Shown here in pieces: positions 27,787-35,162 of a DNA stretch of 35,162 nt. Source of the DNA: Chrysophaeum taylorii (Eukaryota > Sar > Pelagophyceae > Pelagomonadales > Pelagomonadaceae); the NCBI GenBank assembly GCA_029834535.1, contig JAQMWT010000647.1, positions 1 through 35,162 on the forward strand, written 5' to 3'. The notes under the pieces were generated by a model. The model did not search any database. It was not told the origin of the DNA and was given only the letters and a program-made list of their open reading frames with translations. Position 1 is the first letter of the stretch. Every line of letters begins with the position of its first letter. The position numbers and the translations under genes were made by a program.

Positions 27787-27860
27787 TGCTCCCCACACAC
27801 ACCCCCCTCTTAGCAGTCGACATTTAAAGACAGACAAGTAACTAACTAACTAACTAACTA
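27787..27860 (-). repeat. GTCGAC repeat fragment and TAAC tract
   Basis: CACACACCCCCCTCTTAGCA plus GTCGACATTTAAAGACA, then (TAAC)6-type tract ending in TTCAGACCTG. The TAAC-TTCAGACCT junction is the same as the start of the 260-bp direct repeats at 13301 and 14023. Confidence 0.7.
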
Positions 27861-28276
27861 ACTTCAGACCTGTAAGTTCACCTAGTCCCAATCTCTAACC
27901 CCAGTAAGTTCACCTGGTCCCAGTTTCGTATAAGTTCACCTGGTCAGTAAGTTCACCTAGCTCACAGCAACTCCTTTGAGCTCGTCGCTCTCGCCTCCGC
28001 CAATCTAAGCTGCTTTGATCCGCACGCGCCGCCAACCTTTGAGTTTACTCTAAAAACCCCAGTAAGTTCACTTGGTCTCAGTAAGTTCGCCTGGTCACTA
28101 ATCCTAACTACTAATCGACAGATGTTTGTCTGTTTGTCTGTTTGTCCTAACTACTAATCGACAGATGTTTGTCTGTCTGTCTGTTTGTTTGTCTGTCTGT
28201 CTGTTTGTCCCTCGATTTAGGGTAAGGATCAGGTAGGAGCGAGAGTCAGGATTAGGTAGGTGCGAGAGCCAGACAG

Positions 28277-28864
28277 TGATCCTCCAAGCCGTCTACGGCG
28301 ACCTCGCAGACTATTTCCACGACCCGCGGCGGCTCTTTTAGCCAGCGCGCCATTCTCACGCCCCGTCGAAACGATGTTGTCGATGCTGACAACGCGCGCA
28401 TGACCGCGGCCTTTTTTTCCCGAAGACGAGGCGTCGGAGTTCTTTTCGGCCGACTAGGTTGGGTCGGAAGCCGACGCCTCGCTCTTTACAGTCGAGTTTT
28501 CAACTCCCTGACAACCAACGGCATGCTGACTTTGATCGCGAGCTTAAAGTCTTCGCAACCTCGACCCGTCGCACGGCCACTGCAACGGTACCAGATACAT
28601 GATCGATCGTGTCGTTGTCACCGAGGCTCCTCCAACCTGTATCCCGTAAGGCCCGCCGACGCCAAACGATCACCAAGAGCCAGGGCCAGACGCCCCGCGA
28701 GGTCGGCGTCCTCTTGCCCAAGCCCGTCTTCTGCCACGTCCAGCTCTACGTGGCTCTCTGTCGATCGGCAACCCCGAGGATATCTCTTCTGAGTCGACGA
28801 CTCCACCCTACCCACACGTGCTGCGCAATACCGATAAGCCCCTCCCGGCGTCTACACGCGCACT
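28277..28864 (+). pseudogene. Helitron Pif1-like helicase C-terminal fragment, unit 9
   Basis: Forward copy with [19 protein letters not shown] and the common TAG. It carries CTCTTTTAGCCAGCGCGCC in place of CTCTTTCAGCGCGCC, an insertion shared only with unit 10, which marks them as a recent tandem pair. Confidence 0.86.
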
Positions 28865-29312
28865 GTAGGTGAACTTACTGGGACCAGGTGAACTAACTGG
28901 GGTTTGAGATTGGGATAGGTGAATATAGTGACCAGGTGAACTTACTGGGACCAGGTGAACATACTGGGGTTTTAGAGCAAAGGGTTTTTAGAGTAAACTC
29001 ACTCAAAGGTAGGCGGCGCGTGCGGATCGAAGCAGCTTAGATTGGCGGAGGCGAGAGCGACGAGCTCAAAGGAGTTGGTGTGAGCTAGGTGAACTTACTG
29101 ACCAGGTGAACTTATATGAAACTTACTGGGAACCAGGTGAACTTACTGGGGTTAGAGATTGGGACTAGGTGAACTTACTGGCCTGCACTTGTTTGTCTTT
29201 AAATGTCGACTGCTAAGAGGGGGGGGTGTGTGTGGGGGGTTGTCCCTCGATTTAGGGTAAAGATCAGGTAGGCGCGAGAGTAAAGGATCAGGTAGGCGCG
29301 AGAGCCAGACAG

Positions 29313-29919
29313 TGATCCTCCAAGCCGTCTACGGCGACCTCGCAGACTATTTCCACGACCCGCGGCGGCTCTTTTAGCCAGCGCGCCATTCTCACGCCCC
29401 GTCGAAACGATGTTGTCGATGCTGACAACGCGCGCATGACCGCGGCCTTTTTTCCCGGAGACGAGGCGTCGGAGTTCTTTTCGGCTGACTAGGCTGGGTC
29501 GGAAGACGACGCCTCGCTCTTTACGACGCCTCGCTCTTTACAGTAGAGTTTTGAACTCCCTGACAACCAACGGCATGCTGACTTTGATCGCGAGCTTAAT
29601 GTCTTCGCAACCTCGACCCGTCGCACGGCCACTGCAACGGTACCAGATACATGATCGATCGTGTCGTTGTCACCGAGGCTCCTCCAACCTGTATCCCTTA
29701 AGGCCCGCCGACGCCAAACGATCACCAAGAGCCAGGGCCAGACGCCCCGCGAGGTCGGCGTCCTCTTGGCGAAGCCCGTCTTCTGCCACGTCCAGCTCTA
29801 CGTGGCTCTCTGTCGATCGGCAACCCCGAGGATATCCTCTTCTTGGTCGACGACTCCACCCTACTCCACACGTGCTGCGCAATACCGATAAGCCCCCTCC
29901 CAGCGTCTACACGCGCACT
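29313..29919 (+). pseudogene. Helitron Pif1-like helicase C-terminal fragment, unit 10
   Basis: Forward copy with the TTTTAGCC insertion shared with unit 9, and GGCTGACTAGGCTGGG shared with units 3 and 4. GACGCCTCGCTCTTTAC is duplicated in tandem at 29508-29542, unique to this unit. The common TAG is present. Confidence 0.86.
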
Positions 29920-30245
29920 ATAGGTAAACTTACTGGGACCAGGTGAACTTACTGGAACCAGGTGAACTTACTGAGGTTAGAGATTGGGACTAGAAGAACT
30001 TAGTGACCAGGTGAACTTACTGAGACCAAGTGTGAACTTACTGGGGCTTTTAGAGTAAACTCAAAGCTTAGCGGCGTGTGCGGATCAAAGCAGCTTTGAT
30101 TGGCGGGGGTGAGAGCGACGAGCTCGCAGGAGAGTGGGGTGAGTGTGGTTTTACGCCGAACTTACTGGGGTTAGAGATTGGGTTTACACCGAATTTACTG
30201 GGGTTAGAGATTGGGACTAGGTGAACTTACTGGCCTGCACTTGTT

Positions 30246-31090
30246 TCACCTAGTCCCAATCTCCAACCCCAGTAAGTTCACCTGGTTCCAGTAAGTTCAC
30301 CTACAGTGCGCGCGTAGACGCCGTGAGGGGGCTTATCGGTATTGCGCAGCACGTGTGGGGTAGGGTGGAGTCGTCGACCCAGATGAGTATATCCTCGGAG
30401 ATGCCGATCGACAGAGAGCCACGTCGAGCTGGACGTGGCAGAAGACGGGCTTGGGAAAGAGGACGCCGACCTCGCGGGGCGTCTGGCCCTGGCTCTTGTT
30501 GATCGTTTGGCGTAGGCGGGCCTTAAGCGATACAGGTTGGAGGAGCCTCGGTGACAACGACACGATCGATCATGTATCTGGTACCGTTGCAGTGGCCGTG
30601 CGACGGGTCGAGGTTGCGAAGACTTTAAGCTCGCGATCAAAGTCAGCATGCCGTTGGTTGTCAGGGAGTTCAAAACTCGACTCTTGAGAGCGAGGCGTCG
30701 TCTTCCGACCCAACCTAGTCGGCCGAAAAGAACTCCGACGCCTCGTCTCCGGGAAAAAAAAGGCCGCGGTCATGCGCGCGTTGTCAGCATCGACAACATC
30801 GTTTCGACGGGGCGTGAGAATGGCGCGCTGAAAGAGCCGCCGCGGGTCGTGGAAATAGTCTGCGAGGTCGCCGTAGACGGCTTGGAGGATCACTGTCTGG
30901 CTCTCGCGCCTACCTGATCCTTACTCTCGCGCCTACCTGATCCTTACCCTAAATCGAGGGACAAACAGACAAACACCCCCCCCTCTTAGCAGTCGACATT
31001 TAAAGACAAACAGACAAACAGACAGACAGACAGACAAACATCTGTCGATTAGTAGTAAAGAAGACAGACAAACATCTGTCGATTAGTAGT
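30246..31090 (-). repeat. Fourth Helitron-derived array, one inverted unit
   Basis: Orientation flips at about 30246 (CCTGCACTTGTTTCACCTAG), where forward spacer meets inverted spacer. The unit is followed by AAATCGAGGGACAAACAGAC, a GTCGACATTTAAAGACA fragment of the dispersed repeat (30976-31003), and two CATCTGTCGATTAGTAGT ends, the last near 31090, which closes the right repeat zone. Confidence 0.82.
30306..30892 (-). pseudogene. Helitron Pif1-like helicase C-terminal fragment, unit 11
   Basis: Reverse-strand copy with [19 protein letters not shown] and the common TAG. Its 5' part has the CTCAAGAGTCGAG variant of unit 8; its 3' part has the GGCATCTCCGAGGATATACTC variant of unit 2. This looks like a mosaic of two array members. 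Confidence 0.87.
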
Positions 31091-31757
31091 AAGGAAAGGC
31101 GAGCGGATAAAGGGGGGCAAATATAGAAAAAAAATAAATAAATCTCTGAGAGCGGCGGATCAGAGCGTCGAGCATCAAGGAGAGGGAGTGGGAGGAGACA
31201 AGAAGACGCAGGCTGTCAAAAAGAGCTAGTAACGACAAAAATTTATGAGTAGGAGAAGGGAATGGGAGACATCGCCGCGGGGCGCCTCTCTATAAGTCTC
31301 TCTCTCTATCTTTCGAGGCTCCCCGCCAACTCCATGGGACACCGCACTTGGGGAGCGGAACGCCGCGCCGCGCGGGGCGCGCGCACAAAGGATCTTTGGG
31401 CGGAAAGTCCACCGGGTTGCTTGGTTGGTTGATGAAAAGGGCGAGTGATCGCGATGAAGCGAAGAATCGGGACAAAACTGGGTTGGCTACAGCTTCTCAG
31501 GAATGAAGAAGAAGAAGCAGAAGAAGAAGAAGAAGAAGAAGAAGAAGGTTTGGCTGTGCCGCCGAGAGGTAGTAGTAGTACGGCACAACATATTTTTTTC
31601 GACCGGGGGTCTTGCTCGCTCGCTCGCGATCCGGTCGCTGCGCTCGACGACGCGCGCGCACGCGACGGACGCCCCTCTTGCGGTCGTCTTCGCCTGAGGA
31701 TGATCTTGGTAGTGGTGAAAAAAGCGGCGGCGAGCGAGGCGCAAAGAAAAAAAAGGA
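31091..31757. other. CHAT gene 3' flank with (GAA)n tract, no gene recognised
   Basis: 31505-31548 is a GAAGAAGAA-type tract, similar in kind and place (just past the 3' end of a minus-strand gene) to the one at 22930-22969. 31285-31315 has a TCTCTCTCT run. Long frames on both strands here consist of low-complexity runs, and I do not call a gene. Confidence 0.5.
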
Positions 31758-34148
31758 CTACTCGTTGGTGAGCAGGTACATGATGGCCTTGTCGCGCCAC
31801 TTCTGGAGCGTGCGCTTGGCGTGGTCGGATCGATTGTTCTTGGTGGCGGCGACGGCGAAGAGACGATCTTCCGGGTCGACGCGGGCGAGGTCCTCGACGG
31901 TCAGGACGCCGAGCTTGGCGAGGCGCGCAACCTTGGACTTTCCGAGGTAGGGAATGGTCCGCGCGTCGAGGGGCGTCGGGGGCTTGTGGCGCTTGCGCGA
32001 GACCGGATTCTTGACGAAACGGTCAGTGTCCTCGCTGAGGACGACGGGGACGCCGACGACGAGGGGTCCCGCGTAGATCGAGTTCGCGTTGGCGGCGTTG
32101 GCAAAGTCGCGCGTTGCGATCACGTCGAAGGAGGTCATGTATCCCGTGTCGTCGTCGATGCGACGGCGCTTCGACCTCAGGGCGAGCTGCGGGACGATCA
32201 CCTTGGAGAGGTCCTCGTTCTTTTTGACGGTCGGTGGGGCGCGCGCCTGGTGCGTCTCGGACGACGGCGTCTTCGTCTCCTCCTCGACGTAGGGCGGAGG
32301 ATGGGGAAAGGTCACGCGTCGCACCTCGTGCTGGTGGTGGTGGTAATGCTGCGGGAGGTGGTAGCCGTAGTAGTTGTAGTGGTGCGCGAAGCTGCCAGCG
32401 CCGTGGAGCGGCTGCTGCGGTGGGTAGGAGGACGAGTGACGCAGGTAGTGGGGCGGGCGCTGGACGCCGCCGCCGAGCTCGTCGTCATCGAGGATGCGGT
32501 CGAGGAAGGCGACGATTTCGCGCGGGTCCTCCTCGCCGCCGTTCCCGCCTCCGTTACTGGCGTGTTGCGGCTGTGGTTGGGACGGGGGCGGGACGAAGTG
32601 GGCGCCCGGGGCGGTCGGGGAGGCGACGGCCGTCGGGAGGGGCTTGGCCTTGGAGTCGACCGCCGAGGCCGCGACGACCGCCGGCTTGGGGGCCGGCTCG
32701 TCGTCGACGAGGACGAAAGGCGAATCGGGGCGGAGGACGCGCGCGCGGCCCGTCGCGGGGTCGACGGCGTCGGCGTCGTGGGGATCCAGGAAGGCGTACT
32801 TTGGGGCGAGGGTCTCGCGGAAGGTGCCAAAGTCGCCGGCGCCCGAGGCGCAATGGGGCTCGTCCTCCTCGTCGAGGGCGTCGAGGCTGTCGAAAAACTC
32901 GGCGTCCTCGGCTGCCGTCGGCTGCTGCGGCTGGTTGGGCGACGTCGAGCCACCCGAGCCGCTCTCCGAGACGACGACGACGACGTTGTACGCGAGCTCG
33001 TCCGAGACCTTGTCCCCCCCGCGGTACCGCGCGTCGCCGAGGTCCTCCTGGCGGAAGGAGACGCCCCGCGCAACCGGGACGAGGAGCGCGCGCTTGGCGG
33101 CGTCGAACGCGTCCGTCGGACACGCGCCCGAGGCGAGGGCTCGGTAAAAGGCGGCGGCGAACCTCGTCGCGCCCGCATCCGCGCAGGCCGACCGCCACCC
33201 GACGACCGTGGGGACGTCGGCGACCCGCAGGGCGTGGGCGAGGGAGGCCGAGTGACAAGAGTTGGCGAAGACGAGGTCGAGGTACGAGCCGCGGTTGAGC
33301 CGCGCCTTGCTGCGCGAGTGCTTGGCGGCGAGCGACGCGAGCGAGGCGATCGAGTCGGCGACGACGCGGGCGTTGATGATCGCGCCGCCCGGCCGCACCG
33401 ACTCGTCGTCGTCGTCGGGCTCCGAGCCGCGCCGCGGCAGGAGCTCCTCGCGGAGCGTGTGCATCGACGACCCGTGGCCGGCGAGGTGCACCCAGATCCG
33501 CTGGTCGCACGCGCCGTCGACTACGCTCCGCAGCGTCTTGGCGAGGTGCTCGGTCTGACACTCGACAATCTGGCAGTCGTACACGCGCGACGACCGCAAC
33601 GCCTCGTGGATGACGCCGACCTCGAGCCCTAGTCGTTCGGGACCGAGAGCGCCCAGGGCGACCACCACCGTCACGCCCGCGCGCTTCTCCGAGGTGATCG
33701 ACGGATCCTCCACGCGGAGCTCCGAGTACTGAATCGGACGCTTCGCGCTGCCGCGCCAGATCCGCACGGCAAAGAAGTAGCAGTGCATCACCATCACGAT
33801 CGCGCACGTCGCCGCGATCAACGTCCCCACCAGCACCGCGAGCTGCGTCTCCAGCGTCATGTCGTACCCCTCCTCGCGCCGCCACTCGTCGTCGTCCGAC
33901 GACGACGACGACTCGCTCTCCCCTTCGGTGGTGGTCGTCGTCGTCTCGAGACTCCTCCGCACCATCCTGTCGTTGGTCGCCCGGGTGCGCAACGACGCCG
34001 CCCCGCGGTCCCCTTTGAGGGCCTCCACAACATCACCCAACCCATCTCGTTTCCGAGGAGGTGAAGACAGCCCCACCGGAGCTGCGAATCCCGCCGACAC
34101 GGCCCACAGGGCGGCAACCACCGCGCCACCACATCGCTTCGACCTCAT
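31758..34148 (-). CDS. Membrane-anchored CHAT-domain (caspase-like) protease with C-terminal HhH-like segment
   Basis: 796 residues from an ATG at 34148. Residues 8-26 form a signal sequence ending AAPVG. A Ser/Asp-rich stretch (75-92) precedes one membrane helix (about 102-122, LAVLVGTLIAATCAIVMVMH). The CHAT domain spans about 155-395: VTVVVALGALGPERLGLEV, WVHLAGHGSS with His225, YLDLVFANSCHSASLAHAL with Cys298, then VPTVVGWRSACADAGATRFA and FYRALASGACPTDAFDAAK. This His/Cys pair and the downstream GW/AA/FY...A pattern are typical of CHAT peptidases (clan CD, relatives of caspases and separase). Residues 400-640 are low complexity (P, Q, H, G). Residues 729-790 (ARTIPYLGKSKVARLAKLGV, TVEDLARVDPED) resemble a helix-hairpin-helix. 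With the signal peptide cleaved, the protease would lie on the side opposite the N-terminus. Substrate unknown; possibly a cell-death or signalling protease. Confidence 0.85.
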   Translation of the reverse strand: MRSKRCGGAVVAALWAVSAGFAAPVGLSSPPRKRDGLGDVVEALKGDRGAASLRTRATNDRMVRRSLETTTTTTEGESESSSSSDDDEWRREEGYDMTLETQLAVLVGTLIAATCAIVMVMHCYFFAVRIWRGSAKRPIQYSELRVEDPSITSEKRAGVTVVVALGALGPERLGLEVGVIHEALRSSRVYDCQIVECQTEHLAKTLRSVVDGACDQRIWVHLAGHGSSMHTLREELLPRRGSEPDDDDESVRPGGAIINARVVADSIASLASLAAKHSRSKARLNRGSYLDLVFANSCHSASLAHALRVADVPTVVGWRSACADAGATRFAAAFYRALASGACPTDAFDAAKRALLVPVARGVSFRQEDLGDARYRGGDKVSDELAYNVVVVVSESGSGGSTSPNQPQQPTAAEDAEFFDSLDALDEEDEPHCASGAGDFGTFRETLAPKYAFLDPHDADAVDPATGRARVLRPDSPFVLVDDEPAPKPAVVAASAVDSKAKPLPTAVASPTAPGAHFVPPPSQPQPQHASNGGGNGGEEDPREIVAFLDRILDDDELGGGVQRPPHYLRHSSSYPPQQPLHGAGSFAHHYNYYGYHLPQHYHHHQHEVRRVTFPHPPPYVEEETKTPSSETHQARAPPTVKKNEDLSKVIVPQLALRSKRRRIDDDTGYMTSFDVIATRDFANAANANSIYAGPLVVGVPVVLSEDTDRFVKNPVSRKRHKPPTPLDARTIPYLGKSKVARLAKLGVLTVEDLARVDPEDRLFAVAATKNNRSDHAKRTLQKWRDKAIMYLLTNE

Positions 34149-34676
34149 CTAATTCAAAACCATTCTTTCCCTTCTACTATTATCTCCCCATCTACTAAAG
34201 AAGAAGATGTAGGAGAAGAATTTCGCGCCGCGACGCCTTTCGAGATACTCTCTACAACTACAGCACGCACGGAAACCCTGCATCCAAAAATTTGAACGTT
34301 GAGCTATGGGCAAAATTTAGTCCAGAACCGAATTATTTTTGACGTGGCTGGCGCTCGGTTTTCCCCGACCACCAGTGGGGAAAAACCTTCGCCGCCTCTT
34401 CCACGTCTTTTTTTTTTCTTTCGACCAACAACAACAACAACACGCCATCAAAAAAAAAAAAAACAGATCGCGGGACACTGGGATTCTCGTCTCTTGCTCG
34501 TGGCTTTTGGAAGACCCATCATAGCCTCGAACTCGGAAGGAAGACCCTCATCCTTTTTTTTTTCCAGCGCGATCTTCATATTATAAACAACAATACCGCG
34601 AAACTCGCCATTAATCAATCAATCGCAGCATGACCATGGAATAGAGGGATTCTCATTCACAAATCAGGACCTCTCC
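34149..34676. promoter_or_regulatory. Intergenic region, upstream flank of the CHAT gene
   Basis: About 530 bp between the CHAT start codon and the end of the J-domain gene, which lie in the same orientation. It holds poly-T (34409-34418), CAACAACAACAACAAC (34427-34442), a poly-A run (34450-34463) and another poly-T (34554-34563), and is richer in A/T than the genes. It must contain the J-domain gene's 3' end and the CHAT promoter; no specific motif is called. Confidence 0.4.
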
Positions 34677-35162
34677 CTATTGATCCGGCTTTGTACGCAC
34701 GCCGCACGCGTGGAGGCGCTCCCCCAGCTCGGCGCGCGTCGGTCCGACGAGCGGCTCTCCCGGGGAGACCGAGAAGAGGGGGGAGAGCGGGGGATCCGAT
34801 CGACGCACCTCAATGGTTTCGGGCGGCGGCGGCGGCGGCGCATCGGTCGTCGCGTCGTCGGCGAACTCGGAGATACCAAGCCTGACGAGTTCGGCTCCCA
34901 AATAAAGCCCGACCGCAGCCGTGAGGACCCAAGGTTGCGTGAGAAGGTCCATGGTGACGAGGACGGTGGAGGACTCGTCGCGGAGGCGGCGTTGCTCGTA
35001 CTGCAGGCACGCGCGCCGCCGCGCCGGCGACCGCAGCGTTTGGTAGGAGTTGTGGAGCTTCTTGAAGGCGGTTGCCGCGTCGGCATCGCGACAGTGATCC
35101 GGGTGAACTTGCTTCGACAGCGACAAAAACGCGGCACGCACAACGGCCGACGCACTTCGACG
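34677..35162 (-). CDS. J-domain (DnaJ-type) membrane protein, C-terminal part only
   Basis: The frame is open to the window edge, so the N-terminus lies outside; the last 161 residues are visible. The J-domain hallmark HPD is at visible residues 20-22 (FLSLSKQVHPDH), preceded by the end of helix II and followed by AATAFKKLHNSYQTLRSPARR (helix III and the loop), as in Hsp40 co-chaperones that stimulate Hsp70 ATPase. After a linker there is one membrane helix (about 78-97, WVLTAAVGLYLGAELVRLGI), then a P/E-rich tail with PPPPPPETIEV. It is a tail-side membrane-anchored co-chaperone of an unknown compartment. The stop is at 34677. Confidence 0.8.
   Translation of the reverse strand, partial: RRSASAVVRAAFLSLSKQVHPDHCRDADAATAFKKLHNSYQTLRSPARRRACLQYEQRRLRDESSTVLVTMDLLTQPWVLTAAVGLYLGAELVRLGISEFADDATTDAPPPPPPETIEVRRSDPPLSPLFSVSPGEPLVGPTRAELGERLHACGVRTKPDQ

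Larger units (their letters stand above)
27861..30245 (+). repeat. Third Helitron-derived array, two forward units
   Basis: Begins with inverted spacer pieces (CAGTAAGTTCACCTGGTCCC, CCAATCTAAGCTGC) up to about 28100, then turns to forward orientation at the TTTGTCTG tract. It holds units 9 and 10 and their minisatellite spacers. In the spacer between them (29198-29240) a GTCGACTGCTAAGAGGGGGG fragment replaces the usual CTAACTACTAATCGACAG segment. Confidence 0.82.

Noticed and set aside
31821..33632. 603-residue plus-strand frame opposite the CHAT gene
   Set aside because: Low-complexity Arg/Gly/Val-rich antisense of a GC-rich gene. The minus strand has a signal peptide, a membrane helix and a catalytic His/Cys pair.
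31758..34148. Metacaspase assignment for the protease
   Set aside because: The spacing around GHG and NSCHS and the downstream VVGWRS...FY..L pattern fit CHAT peptidases better than metacaspase p20. I cannot run a profile search, so this remains a preference.

Overview
The window looks like nuclear DNA of a GC-rich unicellular eukaryote. The reasons are a eukaryotic eEF1B guanine-nucleotide-exchange factor, a proteasome ubiquitin receptor of the Rpn13/ADRM1 type, RAP-domain proteins with 37-residue helical repeats (organelle RNA-binding families), a hAT DNA transposon and Helitron-derived repeats. Long uninterrupted reading frames and the RAP/repeat style suggest an alga, perhaps a pelagophyte-like stramenopile. 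That taxonomic guess is inference only (about 0.4).

Layout. 1-5185: five direct tandem units of about 1.03 kb, each carrying a dead C-terminal fragment of a Helitron Pif1-like helicase plus a GTGAACTTACTGG minisatellite. 5186-9394: low-information DNA holding a decayed minus-strand gene of 37-aa helical repeats ending in a RAP domain (6120-7860), a tandem duplication and one dispersed GTCGAC-type repeat. 9395-11748: a complete hAT transposon with 18-bp terminal inverted repeats and a perfect 8-bp target duplication; its transposase is broken. 11948-12610: last exon of an eEF1B beta/delta subunit. 13124-14280: short tandem, direct and inverted repeats. 14658-22067: a 2,469-residue protein with nine CCHC zinc-knuckle modules, long coiled coils and a C-terminal RAP domain. 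22323-22811: a small protein with a hydrophobic N-terminus. 23023-24045 (minus): Rpn13/ADRM1. 24118-27155: three more Helitron-derived units, inverted relative to the left array. 27156-27860: dispersed repeats, one of them split by a 259-bp MITE with a 7-bp target duplication. 27861-31090: two units forward, then one inverted. 31758-34148 (minus): a membrane-anchored CHAT (caspase-like) protease with a C-terminal helix-hairpin-helix-like segment. 34677-35162 (minus): the partial end of a J-domain membrane protein.

The 19-kb gene island (5186-24117) is bracketed by inverted arrays of the same dead Helitron fragment, and the two innermost units share private variants. All eleven units carry the same stop codon, so a fragment that was already dead was amplified like a satellite. 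The housekeeping genes do not form a pathway together. The candidates for something new are the zinc-knuckle/coiled-coil/RAP giant, the membrane CHAT protease, and the Helitron-derived inverted satellite. No splice sites could be confirmed from the sequence alone, so exon boundaries are provisional.
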